Position numbers and translations under genes: made by a program. This document shows, one piece after another, positions 1 through 6,400 of a stretch of 6,667 nucleotides of DNA; the stretch's first letter is position 1, and each line of letters starts with the position of its first letter. This stretch comes from a bacterium (GTDB taxonomy: Bacteria > ARS69): assembly GCA_025774865.1 (NCBI GenBank), contig JALGZO010000512.1:1-6667 (forward strand), given 5' to 3'. The notes beneath the pieces were generated by a model. It saw only the letters and a list, made by a program, of their open reading frames with translations, had not been told where the DNA came from and made no database searches.

Positions 1-1037
1 GCGATCCCGCCGCCCATCGTGCCCGCGCCGATGACGGCCGCCCGCTTCGAGGTACGATCGGTGGAAGCGGGGCTTCCCGTCCACGGGTGACGCGCGAGCG
101 CCTGACCGCCCTGGAACAGGGCCAGCAGGTTCTTCGCGACGGGGGTGACGGCGAGCCGGCCGAACGCCTCCGCCTCCTCTCGCATCGCGCGGCTCGCTCG
201 CATACCCGAACCGGCGATCACGCGGTCGACGATCTCCAGCGGCGCCGGGTAATGACCGCGGGTCTCCTTCATCACGTTCTTGAGCGTCATTCGCTTGAGA
301 ATCGCGCGCCCGGGCGGGGTCCGCGCGAGGAACGCATCCGTGAGGATTCCCCCGAGGGGTCGCCGGCGCTTCTTCGGGCGTTCCCCCCCGGCGACTGCCA
401 GGGCCACTGGCTCCAGCCGCTCCGGCGCCGTGAGGCGATCCACGAGTCCGCGGCTGAGGGCTTGGCGCGGCCGCAGGTTTCGCCCCGTCAGGATGAGGGG
501 AAGCGCGGCCGTGATGCCGATGCGGCGCGGTAGGCGGACGGTCCCGCCGAAACCGGGGAGGATTCCGAGACGTACCTCGGGCAGTCCGAGCACGACGTGG
601 GATTCGTCGGCCGCGACGCGCCAGCGGAACGCGAGCGCTGTCTCGAGGCCACCGCCGAGGCACGAACCATTGATGGCGGCGACGGTAGGGAACGGGAGCT
701 TCTCGATGCGTTCGAGCAGCTGCTGCCCTTCGCGCGCTTTCGCCCGGGCCTCCTCGACAGTATCCAGGCCCGCAATCAGCGAAACGTCGGCGCCGGCGAT
801 GAAGTTGCCGGGCTTCGCGGAGAACATCACGAGCCCCCGCGGTGATTCCCGTTCGATCCGATCGAGCGCCGACGTCATGTCCTCGACCCACCTCATGTCA
901 ATGAGGTTCACTTTGCTGTCAGGACGGTCGAGGATGATCGCCAGGATCCCGTCGCCACGCTCCTCGACGTGAAGCGTCGACGCGGTCCCGGTCGCGGCGG
1001 TCTCGGCCGGCGGGCCCATCAGCTCTTGGCCGCTCAT
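1..1037 (-). CDS. fadJ: Multifunctional fatty-acid oxidation enzyme, alpha subunit (enoyl-CoA hydratase / 3-hydroxyacyl-CoA dehydrogenase), C-terminus outside the window
   Basis: This gene runs leftward off the window, leaving 345 complete codons. The N-terminal half is a crotonase-fold enoyl-CoA hydratase. FIAGADV (79-85) is the oxyanion-loop motif. GGGLE gives catalytic Glu132 and GLPEVRLG gives Glu154. The 22-residue spacing matches FadJ and mitochondrial HADHA better than E. coli FadB, where it is 20. A basic linker (about 219-227) and KETRGHYPAPL (258-267) follow, as usual in this family. The 3-hydroxyacyl-CoA dehydrogenase part begins with the NAD-binding Rossmann motif GAGTMGGGI (337-345) just before the edge. 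The product should hydrate 2-enoyl-CoA and oxidise 3-hydroxyacyl-CoA in the cytoplasm, working with the thiolase encoded upstream. The ATG overlaps the thiolase stop (ATGA), with GGAG 8 nt upstream. A run of seven C at 393-399 lies inside the gene; as given, the frame is intact across it. The fadJ label rests on family resemblance; fadB is the alternative name. Confidence 0.93.
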   Translation of the reverse strand, partial: MSGQELMGPPAETAATGTASTLHVEERGDGILAIILDRPDSKVNLIDMRWVEDMTSALDRIERESPRGLVMFSAKPGNFIAGADVSLIAGLDTVEEARAKAREGQQLLERIEKLPFPTVAAINGSCLGGGLETALAFRWRVAADESHVVLGLPEVRLGILPGFGGTVRLPRRIGITAALPLILTGRNLRPRQALSRGLVDRLTAPERLEPVALAVAGGERPKKRRRPLGGILTDAFLARTPPGRAILKRMTLKNVMKETRGHYPAPLEIVDRVIAGSGMRASRAMREEAEAFGRLAVTPVAKNLLALFQGGQALARHPWTGSPASTDRTSKRAAVIGAGTMGGGI

Positions 1038-2323
1038 TGCATCCGCTCCAGAACCATGGCGGATCCCTGTCCGCCACCCACGCACAGACTGACGACACCG
1101 ATGTCCTCCCCCGTGCGGGTGAGCTCGGCGAGATTCGTCACCGTGAGACGGGCGCCCGTGGCGCCGATCGGGTGCCCGAGCGCGATGGCTCCGCCGTTCA
1201 CGTTGAGTCGATCGCGGCCGAGCTCGCCGACGGCACGCGGCCGACCCAGCTCGTCCGCGGCGAAGCGATCGCTCGCGAGCGCAATCTCGCAGGCGAGGAC
1301 TTGCGCGGCGAACGCTTCGTTGATCTCGAAGCGACGGACGTCCGGCATCTCCACACCCGCACGGTCGAGGGCGTCCGGGATCGCGAACGCGGGTCCGAGC
1401 CCCATGCGCGCAGGCGACAATCCCCGCGTCGACCAGGAGCGGATCCGCGCGACCGGACGGATCCCGCGCGACGCCGCGAGCTCCTCGGATGCGACGAGAA
1501 CCGCGGCCGCGCCGTCGGTGATCTGGCACGAGTTGCCCGCGGTGACGGTGCCGTCGCGGCGATCGAACACGGGGCGCAACTTCCCGAGTCGCTCGAGGGT
1601 CGCGTCCTCCCGAGGTCCCACGTCGCGCTCGACCACGCGACGGAAGTCGGGCCCCACGTAGACCGGAGCGATCTCGTCGTCGAATCTCCCGGCGTCGCGG
1701 GCCGCGAGGGCCCGGCGGTGGCTCTCGAACGCGAACTCGTCCTGCGCCTCGCGCGAGATGTCGAACTCGCGTGCGAGGTTCTCGGCGGTGTGTCCCATAT
1801 TCAGGCCGCATACGGGATCCGTGAGTCCCTCGAGGAGCGCCGACTTCGGCATCATCTCGGCCGGCCGGATCCGCCCGAGCGCCGAGAGACGCTGGCTCAG
1901 CGATTTCGCCTTGGCCCAGCGCACGAACCAGGTGTTTGCCTCCGGGGGAAGCATCATCGGGATTCGACTCATGCACTCCGTTCCGCCCGCGATGACGACG
2001 TCGGACCTGCCGGCCGCGACCTTTTCCGCCGCGATGATGATCGCCTCGAGGCCGGACGCGCAGTTTCGATGGACCGTGAGTCCCGGAACGGATTCCGGGA
2101 GCCCGGCCGTGAGACCCACGACGCGCGCGATGTTCGGCGCGTCGGCGGGGCCCGCGGCGTTGCCGAGCACGATCTCGTCCGGGAGCTCACCCGGGAGATC
2201 GACACCCTCCAAGAGCTCGCGCACCGCCTGGCGGGCGAGCTCGCGGGCGGGGACGCTTCGGAACGCGTCGCCCGCGCGTACCATCGGGGTTCGCACTGCC
2301 CCGAGAATCACCGGCGCCGACAT
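1034..2323 (-). CDS. fadI: Acetyl-CoA acyltransferase (3-ketoacyl-CoA thiolase), FadI/HADHB type
   Basis: A 429-residue thiolase that cleaves 3-ketoacyl-CoA with CoA to acetyl-CoA and a shortened acyl-CoA, the last step of beta-oxidation. Visible hallmarks are the nucleophile Cys88 in NCASG, NEAFAAQ (335-341), GHPIGATGAR with His384, and Cys414 in CVGGGQG. The insert around SQRLSALGRIRPAEMMP (143-159) and the segment SDRFAADELGR (351-361) resemble FadI and the mitochondrial trifunctional beta subunit rather than FadA. The length agrees with FadI (about 436). I place the start at the ATG at 2323, not an in-frame ATG 17 codons upstream. It has GAGGAGG 8 nt upstream, and its A is the last base of the lipase stop (TGATG). 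The stop overlaps the start of fadJ. Both junctions point to translational coupling and a stoichiometric FadI-FadJ complex. Confidence 0.94.
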   Translation of the reverse strand: MSAPVILGAVRTPMVRAGDAFRSVPARELARQAVRELLEGVDLPGELPDEIVLGNAAGPADAPNIARVVGLTAGLPESVPGLTVHRNCASGLEAIIIAAEKVAAGRSDVVIAGGTECMSRIPMMLPPEANTWFVRWAKAKSLSQRLSALGRIRPAEMMPKSALLEGLTDPVCGLNMGHTAENLAREFDISREAQDEFAFESHRRALAARDAGRFDDEIAPVYVGPDFRRVVERDVGPREDATLERLGKLRPVFDRRDGTVTAGNSCQITDGAAAVLVASEELAASRGIRPVARIRSWSTRGLSPARMGLGPAFAIPDALDRAGVEMPDVRRFEINEAFAAQVLACEIALASDRFAADELGRPRAVGELGRDRLNVNGGAIALGHPIGATGARLTVTNLAELTRTGEDIGVVSLCVGGGQGSAMVLERMQ

Positions 2324-3195
2324 CAGGGGATCCTCCTCATCAAGGCCTCGAGGGGGGAGTGTTGGCGAAGCCAACGGACGATTCGACCCTCATCGGGTCG
2401 CGGCTCCGAGCGGTCTCGGATCAGCTGCTGAATCGCCGGGCACGCGCGGAGGCCGTACTGGTACCCGATGCGGATCAGCTCGTCCGATCGGTCGAGGTCG
2501 TACGGTCCGAAGTCGGCGAGGTTCGGCCGGATGACATGGTCGGCCAGCGTCTCGGAGATGCGGGCATTGCGTTGCGACACGAACCCGATGACGCGAAGCC
2601 CGACTTCGACGAAGTTCTTCGGATCCTTCATGTGCCAATTGCGGATGCCGCCGAGATTCACGCCGATCTTCACGTCGCAGCCGAGCTCGTCGAGGGTCTG
2701 GATCGGGAGATACTCCGCCAGACCCCCGTCGGCGACGAGGCTTCCGTTGATCTCGACGGGCGTGAACAGTTGGGGAATCGAGCAGCTCGCGCGAATCGGA
2801 GGCCCGATGTCGCCCGACGTGTAGACCGCCTTGCGGCCGGTCGTGAGATCCGCCCCCACGACCGCGAACTGGGTCCGGAGATCCTCGAACCGGGGGTGGC
2901 CGAGCCGCTCGGTGACGAACTTCTCGAGCTTCTCATTCGACAGGAGGCCGAGACGCGGCAGGGTCACGCGCGTCAGTTTCCGCCAGGAGATGTCGCGCGC
3001 GATCTGCTCCATGGCGTCGGGGCTCCATCCCGCCGCGTAGAACGCGCCGATGATGGCACCACCGCTCGTCGCGGAGATCGCATGAATGGGGATCTTCGCC
3101 TCGGTCAGAGCGCGCAAGATCCCGATGTGCGCGACGACCTTCGCGAAGCCTCCTGACAGCGCGACGCCGACCTTCGGATGCGCGTCCTGGATCAA
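2323..3195 (-). CDS. Patatin-like phospholipase / acyl hydrolase (RssA/NTE-type)
   Basis: A 290-residue protein of the patatin family, serine acyl hydrolases with a Ser-Asp dyad that release fatty acids from phospholipids or other lipids. The fold signature is complete: an oxyanion loop LSGGFAKVVAHIG (13-25), nucleophile-elbow region ISATSGGAIIGAFYA (40-54) with presumed Ser44, DLTTG (116-120), RASCSIPQLFTPVE (135-148) and VADGG with Asp156. Two positions deviate from the usual pattern: the third glycine of the oxyanion loop is Phe17, and the elbow reads AxSxG instead of GxSxG. I see no signal peptide or membrane segment, so it is probably cytoplasmic or peripheral. The start is a TTG: an in-frame stop lies two codons upstream, and GGGGAG precedes it at a normal distance. 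It is the first gene of a leftward operon with fadI and fadJ, which suggests that it supplies acyl chains for oxidation. The substrate is unknown. Confidence 0.88.
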   Translation of the reverse strand: MIQDAHPKVGVALSGGFAKVVAHIGILRALTEAKIPIHAISATSGGAIIGAFYAAGWSPDAMEQIARDISWRKLTRVTLPRLGLLSNEKLEKFVTERLGHPRFEDLRTQFAVVGADLTTGRKAVYTSGDIGPPIRASCSIPQLFTPVEINGSLVADGGLAEYLPIQTLDELGCDVKIGVNLGGIRNWHMKDPKNFVEVGLRVIGFVSQRNARISETLADHVIRPNLADFGPYDLDRSDELIRIGYQYGLRACPAIQQLIRDRSEPRPDEGRIVRWLRQHSPLEALMRRIP

Positions 3196-3213
3196 TGGTC
3201 ACTCCCCGTCGAC

Positions 3214-3242
3214 TTGACCGTCCTGGACCTCCAAGCTAGCAT
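3214..3242 (+). promoter_or_regulatory. Sigma70-like promoter of the UPF0158-pfk unit
   Basis: TTGACC (3214-3219) and TAGCAT (3237-3242) are separated by 17 bp. They match the housekeeping consensus at 5/6 and 4/6 positions. The predicted transcription start is near 3249, giving a leader of about 60 nt before the ATG at 3310. It faces right, away from the lipase gene. I found no equally good leftward promoter in the same gap, so the lipase-fadI-fadJ promoter remains unassigned. Confidence 0.6.
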
Positions 3243-3250
3243 CGCGGTCC
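3225..3250. promoter_or_regulatory. Operator-like dyad overlapping the -10 box
   Basis: An inverted repeat centred between 3237 and 3238. GGACC (3225-3229) mirrors GGTCC (3246-3250), and the centre is the palindrome GCTAGC (3235-3240). Counting the spacer bases, 10 of 13 base pairs per half are symmetric. It covers the spacer and -10 box of the rightward promoter and lies 30 bp from the divergent lipase start. A bound dimeric regulator could block the rightward promoter and possibly affect the leftward operon. The regulator is unknown. Confidence 0.4.
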
Positions 3251-3309
3251 GCGGCCGGAGAGCCTTCGTCAGGGCCGGGCCATTCTTCCACGCAGTCTCT
3301 AGGGTGTCC

Positions 3310-3759
3310 ATGGACCTCTCCAAGCTGGATCTTCCCGGCGTCTCCCAAGCGCTCGACGACTCGGACCCCGATCGCGAGCACTTCCTCGATCTGAGAGAAG
3401 GCTCCTTATGGACTTTCGTCTTTTCGGAGTCCACGGATGAGACCCGACGTCGCCTCGGCGAGATCCGGGCCGGTATGGGTGAGACCTACCGCGCGATCCC
3501 CTCCATGACCACCCAGGAGGCCTACGAAGAGATCGAGGACTTCGTGGAGGCGGTGGAGAATCCGGAGGTCCAGGAGGCTCTTTTCCGGGCGATCGAGCGA
3601 AAGGGCGCGCTGCGGAACTTCCGCGAGGCCATCCTCCAGTATCCCGAGGAGCGAACGCGCTGGTCGGCGCATCGACGCGAGAGATCCCGCCGGCGCCTGG
3701 AGAAGTTTCTGGAGTCCCTGGGGAGCCCCGCGGCTCCCTCCATGGATGGAGCCGGTTGA
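3310..3759 (+). CDS. UPF0158 family protein
   Basis: A 149-residue acidic and basic, fully soluble-looking protein of the UPF0158 family, whose molecular function is not established. Family features visible here are YRAIP (60-64), the stretch AYEEIEDFVEAVENPEVQEAL (71-91) and the C-terminal helical block GALRNFREAILQYPEERTRW (99-118), followed by an arginine-rich helix ending near FLESLG (133-138). The ATG at 3310 has AGGG five bases upstream. An in-frame upstream start at 3178 would add 44 residues, but these overlap the divergent lipase start and the promoter and show no family similarity, so I reject it. The stop overlaps the TTG start of the phosphofructokinase gene (TTGA), so the two are probably co-translated. 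No membrane segment or signal peptide is seen. Confidence 0.82.
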   Translation: MDLSKLDLPGVSQALDDSDPDREHFLDLREGSLWTFVFSESTDETRRRLGEIRAGMGETYRAIPSMTTQEAYEEIEDFVEAVENPEVQEALFRAIERKGALRNFREAILQYPEERTRWSAHRRERSRRRLEKFLESLGSPAAPSMDGAG

Positions 3760-4844
3760 GCGACCCCAAGACGATCGCGGTGCTGACCGGGGGAGGAGAC
3801 GCGCCCGGGCTCAACGCCGTGATCCGCGCCGTGGCCAAAGCGGCCCTGGCGAAAGGGTGGAGTGTCCTGGGGATCGAGGACGGGTTCGAGGGGCTGCTCC
3901 GCGACGACGGAGTTCGGCCGCTCACGCTTCCCGACGTACGGGGCATCCTCCAGACCGGAGGCACGATTCTCCGGTGCAGCAATCGCGGGGATCCGTTCTC
4001 GTCCCCGATCGTGGGTTCCCGCGAGTCGGCGGACCGTTCGGCGGACGTTCTGACGACAGTTTCGAAGCTCCAGTTGGACGCGCTCGTGGTCATCGGCGGC
4101 GACGGCTCTCTCGGGATCGCCCACCGCCTCGCGAAGCTAGGCGTCTCCGTAGTCGGCATTCCCAAGACCATCGACAACGACGTCGGGGGCACCGATGTGA
4201 CGTTCGGTTTCGACACCGCCTGTCAGACGGCGATGGAGGCGATCGATCGGCTCCACACGACGGCGGCGAGCCACCAGCGCGTGATGGTCATCGAGGTCAT
4301 GGGGCGCGACGCGGGTTGGATCGCCGTGCGCGCGGGCACCTCGGGCGGCGGCGACGTGATCCTCATTCCGGAGATCCCGTTCGATATCGAAGCGGTATGC
4401 CACAAGATTCGCGAGCGACGCGAGGGTGGGAGTCGATTCTCGATCGTCGTCGTGGCCGAAGGCGCGTCGCCGAAGGGTGGCGGCAAGACGGTCGTCGTCG
4501 GCCCGGCGGACAGCGCCACCGGCGTCGAGCGGCTCGGGGGGGTCGGCGCCGCCGTCGCGCGTGCCATCGAGGACCGGACCGGCATCGAGTGCCGCGTGAC
4601 GGTTCTCGGACACGTCCAGAGGGGTGGGAGTCCCACCAGTTGGGATCGCGTCCTGGGGACCCGCCTCGGCGTCGGCGCGGTTTTGTGTGTCGAGAGGGGC
4701 CTCTCCGGGGTTATGGTGGGCCTTCGAGGCGACCGGATCCTCGAGACGCCGCTCGAAGACGCGATCCGCGATCCACACCGTGTGGACCCTGAGGGCGACG
4801 AGGTCCAGGCGATCGAGGCGACCGGCGTCAGCTTCGGCCGTTAA
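3756..4844 (+). CDS. pfkA: 6-phosphofructokinase (PfkA superfamily, mixed ATP/PPi signature)
   Basis: A 362-residue PfkA-fold kinase that phosphorylates fructose 6-phosphate to fructose 1,6-bisphosphate in glycolysis. Motifs in order: nucleotide-loop TGGGDAPGLNAVIRA (11-25), GGDGS (114-118), PKTIDND (136-142) with catalytic Asp140, SHQRVMVIEVMGR (172-184) in the sugar-phosphate site, IPE (204-206), and GHVQRGGSP (285-293). At the two positions thought to set the phosphoryl donor, the residue equivalent to E. coli Gly104 is Gly117, as in ATP enzymes. The equivalent of Gly124 is Lys137, as in pyrophosphate enzymes. This combination is typical of the group sometimes called group III, where ATP use is common, so I favour ATP without certainty. 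The TTG start overlaps the UPF0158 stop and has GGAG four bases upstream. A GTG seven codons in would cut into the first beta strand, so I do not prefer it. Confidence 0.93.
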   Translation: MSDPKTIAVLTGGGDAPGLNAVIRAVAKAALAKGWSVLGIEDGFEGLLRDDGVRPLTLPDVRGILQTGGTILRCSNRGDPFSSPIVGSRESADRSADVLTTVSKLQLDALVVIGGDGSLGIAHRLAKLGVSVVGIPKTIDNDVGGTDVTFGFDTACQTAMEAIDRLHTTAASHQRVMVIEVMGRDAGWIAVRAGTSGGGDVILIPEIPFDIEAVCHKIRERREGGSRFSIVVVAEGASPKGGGKTVVVGPADSATGVERLGGVGAAVARAIEDRTGIECRVTVLGHVQRGGSPTSWDRVLGTRLGVGAVLCVERGLSGVMVGLRGDRILETPLEDAIRDPHRVDPEGDEVQAIEATGVSFGR

Positions 4845-4899
4845 CTTCACCGGCGATCCTGGGCCCTTTTCCCCCCTTTTGGGCGATTTTCGCTTCGGC

Positions 4900-4928
4900 T
4901 TGCTCTTTCGCTAATCATCAGCTATCTA
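4900..4928 (+). promoter_or_regulatory. Possible promoter of the XRE regulator gene
   Basis: The only AT-rich stretch of the 160-bp gap lies at about 4900-4950. TTGCTC (4900-4905) and TATCTA (4923-4928) are 17 bp apart, but each matches the sigma70 consensus at only three positions. The location upstream of the regulator suits a promoter. The exact boxes are uncertain. Confidence 0.3.
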
Positions 4929-4963
4929 TTTGTGCTTGGTGGTTATGTCAGTCGGCGCCCCCC

Positions 4964-4976
4964 ACGGGTGTCCCGT
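4964..4976. promoter_or_regulatory. Short dyad in the leader of the XRE regulator gene
   Basis: ACGGG and CCCGT flank TGT as a perfect 5-bp inverted repeat, 29 bp before the regulator start. CGGGTG occurs again at 4982-4987, 17 bp further on. Many XRE regulators bind their own upstream region, so this could be an autoregulatory site or a small RNA hairpin. The arms are short and chance symmetry is quite possible. Confidence 0.22.
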
Positions 4977-5004
4977 TCTTCCGGGTGGATCGAGGAGGAT
5001 CAGA

Positions 5005-5664
5005 ATGCGAAGAATCGGGGAGAACATCCGATTCTACCGGAATCTGAGGAGCCTGACGCAGACGGCGCTCGCACGGAAGGTGCAGGTGGCTCCCGCCTAC
5101 ATCAGTCAGATCGAGGCCAACCAGAGAGTTCCGAGTCTCAAGGTCACGCGCCGCATCGCCAACGTGCTCGGGATCGAAATGAGCGTTCTCGTTCGGGAAG
5201 CGGACCCCCGAGCCCACGAGGGGCGGCTGTCCGATTCCGAGAAGCTCGATCTTCTGCGAACATTGATCATGGCCATCGAGGGAGAGTCCCGCTCTCCGGG
5301 CGACGAGACCACCGTTCGGACGGTCGAGGGTCGCGAGTTCGTCGCCACCGAGCTGTACAGCGAGCCGGAGTACAGCGTCGTCCTCCGCGAATTCACATCC
5401 AGTGGCGCGTTCGGTCGGGAGACTTCGGAGTCGGAGGTCGAGTGTCACGTGGTCCTGGAGGGCCGTGTTCGCGTCCTGGACCCGTCCTCCGGACCGGAAG
5501 TATCCGTCGGCGAGTGCCGCTCGCTCTCCGGCAGCGGCTCGGACCGTCTGAGCGGCGCCCGAGGGGCGAGGGTCCTGTCCGTGTACGCTCCGCGGGTGGC
5601 CCTCCAGGCCCTCGTCGATGCGTCGGAGGCCGTCACCGAGGGCGCGACCGCCCTCGACCGCTGA
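5005..5664 (+). CDS. XRE-family transcriptional regulator with C-terminal cupin-like domain
   Basis: A 219-residue DNA-binding protein. Residues 3-62 form a classic XRE (lambda Cro-like) helix-turn-helix: IGENIRFYRNLRSLTQTALA, the turn around KVQVAP, and the recognition-helix region AYISQIEANQRVPS (31-44), then IANVLGIEMSVLV. Residues 65-105 are a linker. Residues 108-195 look like a single cupin barrel, with VVLEGRVRVLD (149-159) and VGECRSL (168-174) at typical strand positions. The usual metal-binding histidines are not evident, since the expected HxH position reads ESEVECH. The layout matches HTH-cupin regulators that sense a small molecule. The ligand and targets here are unknown. The ATG at 5005 has GAGGAGG six bases upstream; a longer form from 4930 lacks such support and would add 25 non-domain residues. 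It is alone in its transcription unit, bounded by its own leader and a downstream hairpin. Confidence 0.87.
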   Translation: MRRIGENIRFYRNLRSLTQTALARKVQVAPAYISQIEANQRVPSLKVTRRIANVLGIEMSVLVREADPRAHEGRLSDSEKLDLLRTLIMAIEGESRSPGDETTVRTVEGREFVATELYSEPEYSVVLREFTSSGAFGRETSESEVECHVVLEGRVRVLDPSSGPEVSVGECRSLSGSGSDRLSGARGARVLSVYAPRVALQALVDASEAVTEGATALDR

Positions 5665-5688
5665 GCCGTCGCTCCCGGGGCGCGGCTC
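5663..5688 (+). terminator. GC-rich hairpin at the end of the XRE regulator gene
   Basis: GAGCCG (5663-5668) pairs with CGGCTC (5683-5688). Inside it, CGCTC (5670-5674) pairs with GGGCG (5678-5682) with one G-U pair, a three-base loop and one bulged T. The stem has 11 pairs and begins within the stop codon. No U-run follows, so it is not a canonical intrinsic terminator. It sits just before the folE promoter and could separate the two units. Confidence 0.42.
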
Positions 5689-5694
5689 GCCCGA

Positions 5695-5724
5695 TTGACC
5701 CTGCCATGGGCGCGAGCGTATTCT
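5695..5724 (+). promoter_or_regulatory. Sigma70-like promoter of folE
   Basis: TTGACC (5695-5700) and TATTCT (5719-5724) lie 18 bp apart, matching consensus at 5/6 and 4/6 positions. Transcription would begin near 5731, leaving a leader of only about 25 nt before the GTG start of folE. The site lies directly after the hairpin that follows the regulator gene. Confidence 0.6.
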
Positions 5725-5755
5725 CTCCGTTTCTCCACCCCGAAGCCTCGAGTCC

Positions 5756-6376
5756 GTGACCTTGAAGAGCTCCACCCGGTCGTCGCATCTTCCGCCCGCT
5801 TCCGTCGAGCCGGGTGATCCCATTCGCGAAGCGGTCCACACGATCCTCCGCGAGATCGGGGAGGAGCCCGGGCGGCCGGGATTGCTGGAGACGCCGCGGC
5901 GGGTGGCGGAGGCATGGCGGGCCCTCACCACGGGCTACGAGCAGGACCCCCGGGAGATCCTCCGGGAGGCGATCTTCGAGGAGCCGTGCAACGAGATGGT
6001 GATGGTGCGGGAGATCGAGGTCTACAGCCTGTGCGAGCACCACCTCCTGCCGTTCTTCGGGAGGTGCCACATCGCCTACTTGCCGAAAGGCAAGATCGTC
6101 GGTCTGTCGAAGCTGGCGCGCCTCGTGGAGGTCTTCGCCCGTCGGGTTCAGGTGCAGGAGCGGCTCACGAGCCAGATCGCGCACGCGCTTCAGGAGGCCC
6201 TCGACCCGCTGGGCGTGGGAGTCGTCGTCGAAGCTCGCCACCTCTGCATGATGATGCGGGGGGTGGAGAAGCAGAACAGCCTCGCCGTGACGAGCTGCAT
6301 GTTGGGCGCCTTCCGCGACGACCCCCGCACCCGGAACGAGTTCATCGAGCTCGTGGACAGATCTCACTCACTCTGA
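5756..6376 (+). CDS. folE: GTP cyclohydrolase I
   Basis: A 206-residue enzyme that converts GTP to 7,8-dihydroneopterin triphosphate, the first step of tetrahydrofolate and pterin synthesis. The zinc ligands are Cys93 and His96 in [11 protein letters not shown] (92-102) and Cys164 in RHLCMMMRG (161-169). His162 also corresponds to a catalytic residue of E. coli Fol[21 protein letters not shown] (105-124) is the family core. The C-terminal segment [22 protein letters not shown] (169-190) resembles animal GCH1 more than the E. coli enzyme. The first 20 residues are a poorly conserved tail. The start is taken as the GTG at 5756; a TTG two codons later is equally possible. Neither has a clear Shine-Dalgarno sequence. 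It is transcribed alone from its own promoter; no other folate genes lie next to it here. Confidence 0.95.
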   Translation: MTLKSSTRSSHLPPASVEPGDPIREAVHTILREIGEEPGRPGLLETPRRVAEAWRALTTGYEQDPREILREAIFEEPCNEMVMVREIEVYSLCEHHLLPFFGRCHIAYLPKGKIVGLSKLARLVEVFARRVQVQERLTSQIAHALQEALDPLGVGVVVEARHLCMMMRGVEKQNSLAVTSCMLGAFRDDPRTRNEFIELVDRSHSL

Positions 6377-6400
6377 GTAAAAACCCCGACCGGCCTCGGC

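Noticed and set aside
385-405. Possible frameshift in fadJ at a seven-C run
   Set aside because: Counting the run carefully gives seven bases, and the frame then continues through the expected KETRGHYPAPL and Rossmann motifs, so the gene is intact here.
280-972. Plus-strand open frame of 230 codons opposite fadJ
   Set aside because: It is a low-complexity Arg/Ser/Pro product antisense to a clear enoyl-CoA hydratase domain.
1037-2431. Long plus-strand open frame of 464 codons opposite the thiolase
   Set aside because: It is antisense to a fully conserved thiolase. Its composition is rich in Arg, Gly and Ala with no domain, as expected of a shadow frame in GC-rich DNA.
3299-4216. Minus-strand open frame of 305 codons opposite UPF0158 and pfk
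   Set aside because: It has no recognisable motif, is rich in Pro/Arg/Ser, and lies opposite two genes with strong family motifs.
4861-4893. Pyrimidine-rich stretch after pfk considered as an intrinsic terminator
   Set aside because: Only a 4-bp stem GCGA/TCGC forms, and no stable hairpin precedes the T-runs.
4948-5931. Minus-strand open frame of 327 codons opposite the XRE gene and folE start
   Set aside because: It spans two convincing plus-strand genes and a promoter, and its translation has no domain pattern.
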